A stretch of DNA of 64,000 nucleotides, from positions 2,062,501 through 2,126,500 of the forward strand of contig NC_015385.1 in assembly GCF_000195275.1 (NCBI RefSeq), in the 5' to 3' direction. The notes beneath the pieces are model-generated. The model was not told the DNA's origin, did no database searches, and saw nothing but the letters and a program-made list of their open reading frames with translations. Source of the DNA: Treponema succinifaciens DSM 2489 (GTDB lineage Bacteria; Spirochaetota; Spirochaetia; Treponematales; Treponemataceae). Shown here piece after piece: positions 16,285 through 25,335 of the stretch. The translations under genes were made by a program, and so were the position numbers. Numbering within the stretch: the first letter of the stretch is position 1; each line of letters starts with the position of its first letter.

Positions 16285-18204
16285 TTACATTATCTTCTGA
16301 AACATATAGCGCACCTTGTCCAGGCGGCTGTTTGGACGGCGGGGCTGGATGACTGGCTTGCCGACAGCGGCCTGATACCCTTTCAGTTTTGTAAGGCATA
16401 CGCTCTGCCCGTTGGTGTAAAAGGCCAGATCAGTACGGTATGCCTGTATACAGCGGGCGGGAATCTCGCCAGTAAAGACAACTTCATCCTTTTTTACCTG
16501 GGCCGTTTCGATGGTGGCACAGTATTTCGGTGCATCATGATAAGCCCTGGAAAGGTATTCCTGGGGCGCATAGAGGGTGAAGGAGAGATAAGGTTCCAGC
16601 AGCTGCGTCCCCGATTCCTTCAATGCCTGTTCCAATACAATCGGGGCCAATGAGCGGAAGTCCGCCGGCGTGCTGACTGGACTGTAATAAAGCCCGTATT
16701 CAAAGCAAATCTTACAGTCCGTTACGTTCCAGCCGAACAAGCCCTGCTCCAGCCCGTAACGGATACCATCCCTGACAGCGTTTTGAAAACTCTGGTTCAA
16801 GTATCCCAGCGAAACCCGGCTCTCGTATTGTACGCCGGAGCCAAGCGGGAGTGGTGTAACAGACAGTCCGATAGATGCCCAAAACGGGTTGGGCGGCACC
16901 TCGATATGGATGGTGTGGCTGGCTGCTTTGAGCGGCCGCTCCATATAAATGATGGTGGGTTCCTTTACCACTGTTTCAAGCTTGTATTTTTCCGACAGCA
17001 AAGCGGAAACAACCTCCAACTGCACCCGGCCCAAAAAAGAAAGAATGATCTCATGGGTGATGGAATCCACCTCGCAGCGCAAAAGCGGGTCAGTATCCGC
17101 AAGTTGCGTAAGAGCGTCCAGCAGCCGTTCTCTTTGCGCTGCCGTTTTCGGCGCAATCGACGTCCGCAGCATGGGGAGGGGGTCCTCACGCCACCTTTTA
17201 CGAGGGAGCCGGGTTGGGTCCCCTAATACATCGTTTAACCTCACGCTGTCGCTGGGAAGGATAACAATTTCACCCGGATAAGCGGTGTCTGTCCGAACAA
17301 TTTCCCCTTTGGATGGAATACGCATCTCTGTGATTTTCAGCTTTTCTCTCCCGGCCAGGGCCACCGTATCCCGCAGGCGCAGCGTTCCGCTGTATAGCCG
17401 TAGATAGACACGCCGCTGGCCGCAATCTGTATACTCCACCTTGAAAACGCTGCCGCATAGGGCGGCGCTCCCCTGTTCCCCAATCGGTTGGAACAGCCCT
17501 GTCACCGCATCCATCAACGGTTGAATGCCAAGGCCCTTTTTGGCGCTGCCATAATAGACCGGGAACAGGGAGGCGTCTTGAACCCGCCGCTGTTCCTCCC
17601 GCACAAGTTTTTCCCGGCTGATTGGTTCTCCTGCGATATACTTTTCCAATAATTTATCGTTATTTTCGATGACCGCATCCCATGCTTCTATGTCGGTATT
17701 TTCCTCCAGGACTATTTCCGGGGACAGCGACACCGTCTGCTTGATGATAATATCGGCGGAGAGCTTATCCCGAACAGACTGAACCACGCTCTGCAAATCA
17801 ACGCCAGCCTGGTCGATCTTGTTGATAAAGATAACGGTGGGAATGTTCATTTTCCGCAGGGCATGGAACAGAATACGGGTCTGGGCCTGCACGCCATCTT
17901 TAGCGGAGATCACCAAGATGGCCCCATCTAAAACAGCCAAAGAGCGGTACACCTCCGCCAAAAAATCCATGTGGCCGGGCGTATCCACAATGTTGACTTT
18001 ACATCTGTGCCACTGGAAGGAAGTGACTGCCGCTTGAATGGTAATCCCACGCTGCCGCTCCAAAAACATGGTGTCCGTCCTCGTTGTCCCTTTTTCGACG
18101 CTCCCCGGTTCTGAAATGGCTCCGCTGGCATATAGCAGGCTCTCCGTCAAGGTCGTCTTTCCAGCGTCTACGTGGGCAAGAATGCCAATATTGATTATTT
18201 TCAT
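16285..18204 (-). CDS. tet(W): Tetracycline resistance ribosomal protection protein Tet(W)
   Basis: A 639-residue EF-G-like GTPase that removes tetracycline from the ribosome. The sequence agrees almost residue for residue with my memory of Tet(W), which has the same length. GTPase motifs: AHVDAGKTT (10-18), DTPGH, and NKID (about 128). The domain IV tip and C-terminal [13 protein letters not shown] region are typical. A few differences are seen (for example [12 protein letters not shown]). It is not obviously a Tet(O/32/O)-type mosaic, although a recombination within it cannot be excluded by eye. A GGAGG site precedes the ATG and an attenuator lies upstream. Confidence 0.95.
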   Translation of the reverse strand: MKIINIGILAHVDAGKTTLTESLLYASGAISEPGSVEKGTTRTDTMFLERQRGITIQAAVTSFQWHRCKVNIVDTPGHMDFLAEVYRSLAVLDGAILVISAKDGVQAQTRILFHALRKMNIPTVIFINKIDQAGVDLQSVVQSVRDKLSADIIIKQTVSLSPEIVLEENTDIEAWDAVIENNDKLLEKYIAGEPISREKLVREEQRRVQDASLFPVYYGSAKKGLGIQPLMDAVTGLFQPIGEQGSAALCGSVFKVEYTDCGQRRVYLRLYSGTLRLRDTVALAGREKLKITEMRIPSKGEIVRTDTAYPGEIVILPSDSVRLNDVLGDPTRLPRKRWREDPLPMLRTSIAPKTAAQRERLLDALTQLADTDPLLRCEVDSITHEIILSFLGRVQLEVVSALLSEKYKLETVVKEPTIIYMERPLKAASHTIHIEVPPNPFWASIGLSVTPLPLGSGVQYESRVSLGYLNQSFQNAVRDGIRYGLEQGLFGWNVTDCKICFEYGLYYSPVSTPADFRSLAPIVLEQALKESGTQLLEPYLSFTLYAPQEYLSRAYHDAPKYCATIETAQVKKDEVVFTGEIPARCIQAYRTDLAFYTNGQSVCLTKLKGYQAAVGKPVIQPRRPNSRLDKVRYMFQKIM

Positions 18205-18235
18205 GTGATTGTCCTCCTTTTACAGCCCGAAAGGG

Positions 18236-18504
18236 CACAAAAATCCCCAGCAGTAAAATACTTTTACCACTGGGGATGATAATTTGCGGACATCCCCAAA
18301 AACAGCATACACCTGTTTGTGACTGCTGTTTTTTTGGATATGTCAAAATTGATAAGGCAAAAGTATTCTTAAATTGGGTACAAAAAATCAAGCCCCCACA
18401 AAAGGAACTATCATAATCCTTTGTTCCCACTATTTGATTATAGTTTTATTTAAGAATACCTTGCCGCATATTTTTTACTCCTTTTCTGGAATGAAGCTAT
18501 TATA
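18236..18504 (-). promoter_or_regulatory. tet(W) promoter and attenuator leader
   Basis: A -10 TATAAT (18504-18499) begins a leader of about 290 bases. It contains a hairpin of CCCCAG (18275-18270) with CTGGGG (18250-18245) around a TAAAAGTATTTTA loop-stem and then ATTTTT, a terminator just before the tet(W) ribosome binding site. This is the transcriptional attenuation layout known from tet(M) and relatives. Confidence 0.75.
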
Positions 18505-18566
18505 TCACATCAGTTTTAGGAAAGAAAGTACCTAAAAGAAATTTTTCTTCCCCTTATATGTAACAA

Positions 18567-19088
18567 TCATACCGGCTTCCTGGCGTTCAGAATGGTTTCT
18601 GCTGTCTGCTGTGGTGTTTGGTTGGAATTGTCCAGCCAAAAGCCGATCCGTGGTGTTGTCTGCATAAATGTATCGTATAAGGTTTCAACCGTAAAGCCGG
18701 AATAGCCTGTTTTCTCCCTGTATCGTTCCCTTTCTTTTATTGTTTCCACATCTGGACAAAGAACGACAACCTCAACAGGGTATTTATGCAGATAATTTAT
18801 CATTCGATTTAATTCATCACCGTAGTAGTTATCTTGGATCACTACAGAAAAGCCGTTGTCAAAGTATGACTTTGCCGCATCAGCAGTCAATTTGTATCGA
18901 AGGTACAGCTGGCGGACTGCTTCCGCTGATGGGGTAGCTGACATATTTTCTCTGCCTGTAATAATCATTTTTCGGAACACATCACCACGAAGATGGACGC
19001 ATTTTTCTATTGATTTTGCCAGTAAATCGGAAACTGTAGATTTTCCAGAAGCCATTAAGCCTGTAATGAGATAAATTTTTGGATTCAT
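18567..19088 (-). CDS. P-loop kinase/phosphotransferase-like protein
   Basis: A 173-residue cytoplasmic protein with Walker A GLMASGKSTVS (residues 10-20) and the fold of the AAA_33/chloramphenicol-phosphotransferase-like family (HLRGDVFRKMI, VIQDNYYGDE, VVVLCPDVETIKERERYREKTG with the lid arginines). The substrate is unknown. It lies upstream of tet(W) on the same strand, separated by the tet(W) leader. Kinases of this type occur next to tet(W) on gut elements, so it travels with the resistance gene. Confidence 0.8.
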   Translation of the reverse strand: MNPKIYLITGLMASGKSTVSDLLAKSIEKCVHLRGDVFRKMIITGRENMSATPSAEAVRQLYLRYKLTADAAKSYFDNGFSVVIQDNYYGDELNRMINYLHKYPVEVVVLCPDVETIKERERYREKTGYSGFTVETLYDTFMQTTPRIGFWLDNSNQTPQQTAETILNARKPV

Positions 19089-19370
19089 TTCACTTCCTCC
19101 GGTACAAAAAATATGTACATGTAACTAATTCAACACATTTATAATTTGAATAGGGACATTATAGCATTTACTAAATACAAATTCAATGTATACGGAAAGA
19201 AAGATATAAGGAGTGGGAGGGATTCCGCCGTAGTCGGCATTGTAGGAGAATCCAAAAGTTTAGATTTTCCCACAATGCTTATCTTTTGGTCTTTGGTTCG
19301 GAATAGTGTAGTGCTGGCGGTCTATCTATTGTTTTCGGTTGCTTGCTTCTTTACCGTACATGAGCATTTT
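19089..19370. other. Right junction of mobile DNA with the chromosome
   Basis: No gene is seen between the kinase start and the hydrolase. The hydrolase frame loses its expected C-terminus near 19,370, so the mobile DNA probably ends there. A direct repeat cannot be identified because the left end is outside the window. Confidence 0.5.
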
Positions 19371-20418
19371 CCCATGGAATAAAGTTGCCATTTCCGCCGT
19401 CATAAAGGTCGCAGTGGCTTGCTTCAGGAATTATCATAAGCTCCTTGTTGTCTCCTTTTAGCAGTTTGAATGCAGTTTCTCCCATATAGCGCGAGTGGGC
19501 TTTCTCGCCATGAACAATGAGAACTGCGCTTTCAATTTCATCTGCATAGGCAAAAAGTTTTGTGTTCAAGAGCGATGAACTTGCCTGAACTGACCAGCCT
19601 CCGTTTGAATTAAGGCTTCTTGGGTGGTAGCCGCGTTCTGTCTTGTAATAGTCCCAATACTGGCTGAAAAATTCAGGATTCTCTGGACGCTCATTCGGAA
19701 GCCCCCCGGCAAGCTTATAAGTTCCGTTTTTATAGTCTTCGGTGCGCTGAGCATTCAAAGAATCACGTGCTTGCATTCTTGCTTGTTCATTGTCCGCAGC
19801 ATCAAAATATCCGTTTGCTGTAATACGGCTCATATCGTACATTGTCATTACTGCGGTTGCCTTTATCCGTGTGTCGATTGCAGCGGCATTCAATGCCATT
19901 CCGCCCCAGCCGCAAATTCCGATGATTCCAATTTTCTGGGAATCAACGTTTTCTTGAACGCTTAAAAAATCAACCGCCGCCTGAAAATCCTCTGTGTTAA
20001 TGTCAGGAGAATTCATATAACGAGGATTTCCTCCGGACTCTCCAGTGAATGACGGATCAAAAGCGATTGTTAAAAATCCGCGTTCTGCCATTGTCTGGGC
20101 GTACAATCCCGAAGCCTGCTCCTTTACTGCGCCGAAAGGTCCTGAAACAGCAAGCGCCGAAAATTTTCCGCTGTCAGGAACTGATTTTGGAGTATACATA
20201 TCAGCTGCAATCGTGATTCCAAAATGGTTAACGAAAGTTACCTTTTTATGGTCAACTTTGTCAGATTTAGGGAATACTTTATCCCATTTTGAGTCAAGCC
20301 TAAGTTTTTCCATTTTTACTGCCACCTCGTTTTTTTGATTTTTAATTTTTGCAAAAGCTCCGCTAGCCGCTACAAAAGCAAGCGTAAGAACAGCAAAATT
20401 CCTTAGATATTTTTTCAT
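19351..20418 (-). CDS. Secreted alpha/beta hydrolase, 3' end replaced
   Basis: A 355-residue protein with a signal peptide (MKKYLRNFAVLTLAFVAASGAFA). It is an alpha/beta hydrolase of the dienelactone/acetyl-esterase type: nucleophile elbow GICGWGG (Cys or Gly in place of the usual Ser region, so the exact nucleophile is unclear), catalytic acid region around HGEKAHSRYM, and His in PEASHCDLYDG. Homologues continue past FIPWE with a helix; here the frame ends at once in NAHVR, where mobile DNA begins, so the last 10-15 residues have been replaced. Divergent from the LysR gene at 20574, which probably controls it. Confidence 0.75.
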   Translation of the reverse strand: MKKYLRNFAVLTLAFVAASGAFAKIKNQKNEVAVKMEKLRLDSKWDKVFPKSDKVDHKKVTFVNHFGITIAADMYTPKSVPDSGKFSALAVSGPFGAVKEQASGLYAQTMAERGFLTIAFDPSFTGESGGNPRYMNSPDINTEDFQAAVDFLSVQENVDSQKIGIIGICGWGGMALNAAAIDTRIKATAVMTMYDMSRITANGYFDAADNEQARMQARDSLNAQRTEDYKNGTYKLAGGLPNERPENPEFFSQYWDYYKTERGYHPRSLNSNGGWSVQASSSLLNTKLFAYADEIESAVLIVHGEKAHSRYMGETAFKLLKGDNKELMIIPEASHCDLYDGGNGNFIPWENAHVR

Positions 20419-20507
20419 TTTCTTAAAATCTCCATTCTGTTCAAAGTTTTTACGGTGCGCATCCGTTTTTAGTTTTTATCGACAATAGAAATATAAAATA
20501 TTCCAGA

Positions 20508-20543
20508 AGATATTGCCAATATTTTGTTTTTATAACTAGATAT
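20508..20543 (+). repeat. 36-bp direct repeat, copy 1 (LysR/hydrolase promoter region)
   Basis: Matches 21633-21668 at 35 of 36 bases. It contains the perfect palindrome ATATT-GCC-AATAT, a plausible LysR operator, between the divergent hydrolase and LysR genes. Confidence 0.8.
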
Positions 20544-20573
20544 TCCTTTTAGGAATAGATATAATGTCAAATT

Positions 20574-21455
20574 ATGGAATTTCGTGTGTTAAAATACTTT
20601 CTAGCGATTGCAAAGGAAGAAAATATGAGCCGGGCGGCGGAAATTCTGCATATCACGCAGCCGACACTTTCCAAGCAGATAAAAGATTTGGAAGAGGAGC
20701 TTGGAAAAAAGCTCTTTAAGCGCTCAAACTATTCAATGCACCTTACTGCCGAGGGTCAGATTCTTTACAAGAGAGCTAGAGACATAGTTTCGCTTGCGGA
20801 CGAAACTGTTGACGAGCTTAAATCTATGACAGAACCAACTGGAGGAAACGTAAATATCGGGGCCGCCGAAAGCGATTCAATAAAATATCTTGCGCGAATC
20901 ATAAAACAGCTTCAGGAAGAGAGCGCAGGAATTACGGTGAACATCTATTCCGGCGATAGCGAGATGGTTGAATATAAACTTGACCGAGGACAGCTTGATT
21001 TTGCGGTTGTTGTGCGCGAATTCGATGTGAACAAATATTCATTTTTAAAGCTGCCGTATACTGACAAATTCGGGCTGATTACACGGCGCGACAATCCTCT
21101 TGCGAAAAAAAAACAGATTACAGCAGATGACTTGATAGAAACAAATGAGCCGTTGATTGCTTCACGGCAGAGCCTTCATTACGATTTTCAGAAATGGTGC
21201 GGAGAGAGGGTTGAAAAGCTTAATATTGTCGCAACGGGCGATATTCCATTCAACCTTTCGCTCCTCGCAAAAGAGGGCGTCGGATCGCTTTTGTGTTTTG
21301 GCAAAATCATCAATACAGGAACTGAAAGTCCGTTGGTTTATATTCCACTTTTCCCTTTACTGGAAAGTCCGATGTTTATTATCTGGAAAAAAGGCATGGA
21401 ACTTACGCCGCCTGCAAAAAAATTAATGGACAGATTCCGTTTTCTTGCGCTGTAA
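20574..21455 (+). CDS. LysR-family transcriptional regulator
   Basis: A 293-residue regulator. The winged helix-turn-helix is at residues 1-60 (NMSRAAEILHITQPTLSKQIK), and the effector-binding domain at about 90-290 (VNIGAAESD, AVVVREFDV). Divergent from the secreted hydrolase. A TATAAT box (20560-20565) is only 8 bases before the ATG and no ribosome binding site is seen, which suggests a leaderless transcript. The gene is flanked by the 36-bp direct repeat. A second LysR with the same kind of neighbours is at 57991. Confidence 0.92.
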   Translation: MEFRVLKYFLAIAKEENMSRAAEILHITQPTLSKQIKDLEEELGKKLFKRSNYSMHLTAEGQILYKRARDIVSLADETVDELKSMTEPTGGNVNIGAAESDSIKYLARIIKQLQEESAGITVNIYSGDSEMVEYKLDRGQLDFAVVVREFDVNKYSFLKLPYTDKFGLITRRDNPLAKKKQITADDLIETNEPLIASRQSLHYDFQKWCGERVEKLNIVATGDIPFNLSLLAKEGVGSLLCFGKIINTGTESPLVYIPLFPLLESPMFIIWKKGMELTPPAKKLMDRFRFLAL

Positions 21456-21632
21456 AGACTGTTTTTTTAGACGGTAAAAACGGAAAAAAAGAGGATATGT
21501 TTTTCTCCGAACTGTCTTAGGGATATAAAACCTACAGTATGCGTTTTTACGTATGCGCTAAAGCGCACGACCCAATCCTGCTGGCTTAAATATAGTAGCT
21601 CTACGAAGCAGTTCAAAACAACATTAAAAATC

Positions 21633-21668
21633 AGATATTGCCAATATTTTGTTTTTATAACTTGATAT
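21633..21668 (+). repeat. 36-bp direct repeat, copy 2 (downstream of LysR)
   Basis: One mismatch to 20508-20543. It lies in the convergent gap between the LysR gene and the CMD gene, where no promoter is needed. Confidence 0.8.
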
Positions 21669-21690
21669 GCAAGTTTTGAATAACTAAAAC

Positions 21691-22047
21691 CTACTCCGTC
21701 CAGACCTGCTTTGCCAGATTGAAGACCGCCCAGGCTTTCGGCCAGCCGGCATAAAACGCAACGTGGGTAACAACCGCGGAAATCTCGTTTTTGGTGACGC
21801 CGTTTTTCTTTGCGTTTTCAAGGTGATATTTAAGTGAGCTGTCCGTAATTCCCTGCGCCATAAGGGCAACCACCGTGATAATACATCGGGTTTTGAGGTC
21901 GATGTCATGATTGTTCCAGTTTTCGCCAAAAAGAATATCGTCATTGAAGCGCGCAAAGTCCGGCGCAAACTCGCCAAGAGCCGCACGCCCAGCCGTCTGA
22001 ACAATTTTCTGCGGATTCTGATTTTCTGAATTTTCATTTTGTGGCAT
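21691..22047 (-). CDS. Carboxymuconolactone decarboxylase (CMD) family protein
   Basis: A 118-residue all-helical protein of the CMD/AhpD-like fold: LKTRCIITVVALMAQG, LKYHLENAKKNGVTKNEI and VVTHVAFYAGWPKAWAVF. The AhpD CxxC pair is absent; the family histidines are present. The start is the ATG at 22047, 6 bases after GAGGGGG; the longer frame begins at a TTG in front of that site. It is the last gene of a minus-strand series with flavodoxin, cyclophilin-like and DXS-like genes. Many such proteins are of unknown redox function. Confidence 0.85.
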   Translation of the reverse strand: MPQNENSENQNPQKIVQTAGRAALGEFAPDFARFNDDILFGENWNNHDIDLKTRCIITVVALMAQGITDSSLKYHLENAKKNGVTKNEISAVVTHVAFYAGWPKAWAVFNLAKQVWTE

Positions 22048-22131
22048 AATTTTCCCCCTCAAAATATTTGTTTAAACTTTCTAAAAAAAGAGATTCCCAT
22101 GTTGTTTGCCTGGAAATGACACACAGTCAGT

Positions 22132-22692
22132 TTATTTCAAAATGCTGTCAATATATTTTTTCACTTCCGCACCGGATGCGCTTCCTCTGAATTCCCGGCC
22201 ACCTTTCAGAACTGCGCCTTTTGCGTGCTTTGCCAAGTCAGAGCCGCTTCGTCCAAGTCCGCTTCCGCCGCTTGTGCAGAGCACCACAAGATTCTTGCCG
22301 TTCAGGTCGTTCTGTTCAACGAATGTGTAGACGATTTTTGGAGCGAATCCCCACCAGATTGGATATGCGATAATCACGTTGCCGTAGCCACTCAGGTCGA
22401 TCGAGTTTGCGATTGCAGGACGGCTTTTATTGTCGTTGTTTTCTTTTACGCAGCGAGAATTATTGTCTCGCCAGTTCAAGTCCGCGCTAGAATATTTTTG
22501 CGCCGGAACAATTTCGTGCAAGTCCGCGCCCAAAGCCGAAGCCGCTGTTTTTGCGAGCCGCTGCGTAGTCCCTGTCGCGCTGAAATAGCAGACAACCGTC
22601 TTTTTTGCGTTTTGTGTTCCCTGTGAACTCTGCGCATTTGCTCCAAACATAAGAATTCCTCCTGCCAAAAGTGAAATTAAAAGTTTTTTCAT
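22132..22692 (-). CDS. Secreted flavodoxin
   Basis: A 186-residue protein with a signal peptide (cleavage about residue 20, FGANA-QSS) and a flavodoxin fold. The FMN phosphate loop is FSATGTTQRLAK (37-48), followed by IIAYPIWWGFAPKIV and LCTSGGSGLGRSG. Flavodoxins of this type with export signals are unusual and may carry electrons to periplasmic or lipoprotein partners. A GGAGG site lies 5-9 bases before the ATG. A run of ten G lies 27-36 bases upstream of the start (22719-22728). Confidence 0.9.
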   Translation of the reverse strand: MKKLLISLLAGGILMFGANAQSSQGTQNAKKTVVCYFSATGTTQRLAKTAASALGADLHEIVPAQKYSSADLNWRDNNSRCVKENNDNKSRPAIANSIDLSGYGNVIIAYPIWWGFAPKIVYTFVEQNDLNGKNLVVLCTSGGSGLGRSGSDLAKHAKGAVLKGGREFRGSASGAEVKKYIDSILK

Positions 22693-22718
22693 ATTTCCTC
22701 CAAATTTTTCGGGCGTTT

Positions 22719-22728
22719 CCCCCCCCCC
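22719..22728. repeat. C10 tract upstream of the flavodoxin gene
   Basis: Ten C on the plus strand (G on the coding strand) between the flavodoxin start and the cyclophilin-like stop. Homopolymers of this length slip easily. Confidence 0.85.
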
Positions 22729-22798
22729 TCAATGTGTTAGGTTCCGCTCCTGTTGGCTGTATCTCTTTCCCAGCTGTTTGCCGGATGATTTTCCGCAT

Positions 22799-23233
22799 TT
22801 ATTTTTCCGCTTCCACGCTAACAATGCCTGAAAGATTTTTTATATTCTCCGCGCCGCTGACCGCTTTTCCAAGAATAAAAAGTCCAGGATACCCGCTGAA
22901 TTTTCCGTAAAAAAGAACGATATTTCCCCACGGCGAAAAATATGCCAGCGTTCCCGAATCGCCTGAGCCTTCAATTCCGTTTTTCAGCGGAATTTTTTCT
23001 TTCGGATAAAAGATTTTTTCGTTTGTGCTGTAGTTTTCAATCTGAACTTTTATCGGAAGCTGACTGTAAAGCGATTTGCTCTGCCCGCTTGCGTTCAGTT
23101 CATAAACGATTTTATTTTTTCCGTCCGAAACACTGATTTTCATATTTTCTCCATTTACGGCATTTTCCGCAAAAGCACAGGAACTCGCCGCCAAAGCCGC
23201 AATGATAAAAAATGAAAGCAAAAGTTTTTTCAC
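22799..23233 (-). CDS. Secreted cyclophilin-like protein
   Basis: A 144-residue secreted protein with a signal peptide (hydrophobic residues 4-18, then SSCAFA). The body matches the cyclophilin-like fold family of small bacterial proteins (YELNASGQSKSLYSQLP, SGTLAYFSPWGNIVLFYG, GLFILGKAVSGAENIKNLSG). I place the start at the GTG at 23233, preceded by GGAGGC, rather than at 23278. These proteins often sit beside flavodoxin and CMD genes; function is unknown. The cysteine at the signal end could also be a lipobox (ALAASSC). Confidence 0.8.
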   Translation of the reverse strand: MKKLLLSFFIIAALAASSCAFAENAVNGENMKISVSDGKNKIVYELNASGQSKSLYSQLPIKVQIENYSTNEKIFYPKEKIPLKNGIEGSGDSGTLAYFSPWGNIVLFYGKFSGYPGLFILGKAVSGAENIKNLSGIVSVEAEK

Positions 23234-23267
23234 AAGCCGCGCCTCCAAATTTCTGTTTCCCAGTTTT

Positions 23268-25037
23268 TTATTTCCCAAGAATCTCTTTCACGTCCGCCAG
23301 AATCTGCTCGGTTGTCATTCCAAGCTCCTTCAAAAGCCCGGCCGGATTGTAGCGGTCGTAGAATTTCTTTTCCAGGCCGTAATTTTTCACTTTCATATTT
23401 GAAATTCCGTAGAACGAGGCGATTTTTTCGCCGAAGCCGCCGCTTGTGATTCCGTCCTCAAGCGTAATCACAAGCACATGGTCTTTCTTAAGCTCTTCAA
23501 GAAGTTTTTTGTCAACGCCGCTTGCAAAACGCGGATTTATCAAAGTCGGCTCAAAGCCAAGAGCGCTTTTTATAGCCGCCGCAACAGCCTCGCCTTTCTG
23601 GTAAAAGTCGCCGAGCGCGACAACCGCGACTTTCTCGCCTTTCTTTTCAACTTTGTAAGTGTCAAGCGCGTCAAAAGTTTTTTCTTCTGCGCAAGACGAG
23701 CGGTGGAAAACTTCATTCCCTGGAATCAGAATCAGAACCGGGTGGGATTTCTGTTCAATCGACCAGTTCAGCATATTCAGATATTCTTCTGCGCAGGTCG
23801 GAGCAAGAACCACAAGATTCGGAATATTCGTGAATACCGCAAGCCCGAAAATTCCCAAATGCGTAACGTCGGTAAGTCCGTCAAACGAAGTGTAGTTCAT
23901 CAGCATTGTAACCGGCAGATTGTTTATGCAGACATCCTGCGAAATCTGGTCGTAAGCGCGCTGCAGGAAAGTCATATTTGTAACCAGAAGCGGATTTCCG
24001 CCGTTTTTCGCGATTCCTGCGCAGACCGCAACTGCCGCCTCCTCCGCGATTCCAACGTCAAGATACTGCGGGCCGAGCTTTACACGAAGCTCAGGCACAA
24101 GTCCGACCGAGGCCGGCATTGCAGGAGTCACGACAACAAATTTCCTGTCCTTTGCGGCACGCTCCATAATCCAGTTCGGAGTAATCGCGCCGTAGCTTTC
24201 TCCGTCTCCAAAATTCACAGTCGTTTTTCCGGTCGCGCGGTCAAACGGAAGAGTCCAGTGCCAGGCCTCCTTGTTTTTCTCAGCAGGGGCATAGCCTTTT
24301 CCCTTCAAAGTGTGGATATGAAGCACAACCGGATGGTCAATGTCCTTCACCTTTTCAAAAAGCGCAATCATTGCGCCGATGTCGTTTCCGTTTTCCTCAT
24401 AAATATAGTCAAGCCCGAACGCGCGGAACATATTGTTTGAAGATTTTCCGTTTGTCTTGCGCAATTCTTTCAGATTCTTGTAGATTCCGCCGTGATTTTC
24501 CGCAATCGCAATCTCGTTGTCGTTCACAACAATGATGAAATTTGAATTCAGCTCAGAACCTGCAACGCTCAACGCCTCCAAAGCCTCTCCGCCAGAAAGC
24601 GAGCCGTCACCAATCACTGCGATAATATTTTCCTTTCCGCCAAGGACATCGCGCCCTTTCGCAAGACCTGCCGCCAGCGCAATAGAAGTTGAAGTGTGTC
24701 CCACATTGAAAAAATCGTGCTTGCTTTCGTCAGGATTCGTGTAGCCAGAATCCTCCGCAAAATGCGCATCGTCCAAATATCCGGCTTTTCGCCCGGTCAA
24801 AAGCTTGTGCGCATAGCTCTGGTGCGAAACGTCAAAAACAAACTTGTCCACAGGCGAATTAAAAACGTAGTGAAGCGCGATTGTCGCCTCAACCATTCCA
24901 AAGTTCGGTCCAAAATGTCCGCCGATTTTCGTAAGCCGGTTGAACAAAGCCTCGCGCATCTCTTCCGCAAGAGCCGTCATCTCCGGCAAAGAAAGTTTTT
25001 TCAAGTCAGCCGGTGAATTGATTTTTTCCAAGTACAT
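23268..25037 (-). CDS. 1-deoxy-D-xylulose-5-phosphate synthase-like transketolase
   Basis: A 589-residue thiamine diphosphate enzyme. N-terminal domain: HFGPNFGMVEATIALHY, ThDP motif GDGSLSGGEALEAL with VVNDNEIAI; central pyrimidine domain with the catalytic Glu in DVGIAEEAAV; C-terminal domain from about 460. It resembles DXS, the first enzyme of the MEP isoprenoid pathway, but is shorter than typical DXS (about 620). It also has unusual neighbours, so it may be a paralogue with another substrate. A GGAG site precedes the ATG. Divergent from a TetR regulator at 25336. Confidence 0.82.
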   Translation of the reverse strand: MYLEKINSPADLKKLSLPEMTALAEEMREALFNRLTKIGGHFGPNFGMVEATIALHYVFNSPVDKFVFDVSHQSYAHKLLTGRKAGYLDDAHFAEDSGYTNPDESKHDFFNVGHTSTSIALAAGLAKGRDVLGGKENIIAVIGDGSLSGGEALEALSVAGSELNSNFIIVVNDNEIAIAENHGGIYKNLKELRKTNGKSSNNMFRAFGLDYIYEENGNDIGAMIALFEKVKDIDHPVVLHIHTLKGKGYAPAEKNKEAWHWTLPFDRATGKTTVNFGDGESYGAITPNWIMERAAKDRKFVVVTPAMPASVGLVPELRVKLGPQYLDVGIAEEAAVAVCAGIAKNGGNPLLVTNMTFLQRAYDQISQDVCINNLPVTMLMNYTSFDGLTDVTHLGIFGLAVFTNIPNLVVLAPTCAEEYLNMLNWSIEQKSHPVLILIPGNEVFHRSSCAEEKTFDALDTYKVEKKGEKVAVVALGDFYQKGEAVAAAIKSALGFEPTLINPRFASGVDKKLLEELKKDHVLVITLEDGITSGGFGEKIASFYGISNMKVKNYGLEKKFYDRYNPAGLLKELGMTTEQILADVKEILGK

Positions 25038-25335
25038 ATTTTCTCCATTTTTTGGGCGCTACCGCTGCGTTCGTTTCTCAAGCTCAACTGCCGCAACGGT
25101 CGGGCTATCCGCACTTCGCAAACTGCTCATCCGTCCGCTTCGCTACCGGACTGCTTCGCAGGTGCTACTATCCCTAGCGCACATAATAGTACATTTTATT
25201 TATTTTTAAGAAACATTCCGTTACTTAAACAGAATTTACAAACATTTTAGTTACTTGTCAACACTAAAAATTAAAATAAACAACGTTTCATCACTTATTC
25301 TTGAAATAAAAATTGTTTTATTCTATTATATTTGC
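25038..25335. other. Intergenic region with GC-rich repeat-like block and TetR promoter
   Basis: At 25070-25190 there is a GC-rich block resembling the intergenic block at 29940-30075 in style (GCAGTCCG, GCGGA-rich). The TetR promoter is TTGAAA (25301-25306), 17 bases, TATTAT (25324-25329). Confidence 0.6.

Noticed and set aside
16285-18204. Mosaic Tet(O/32/O) identity for the ribosomal protection gene
   Set aside because: The sequence agrees with Tet(W) along its length as remembered; no obvious switch to another type was seen.
23478-24440. A 320-residue plus-strand frame
   Set aside because: Shadow of the DXS-like gene.
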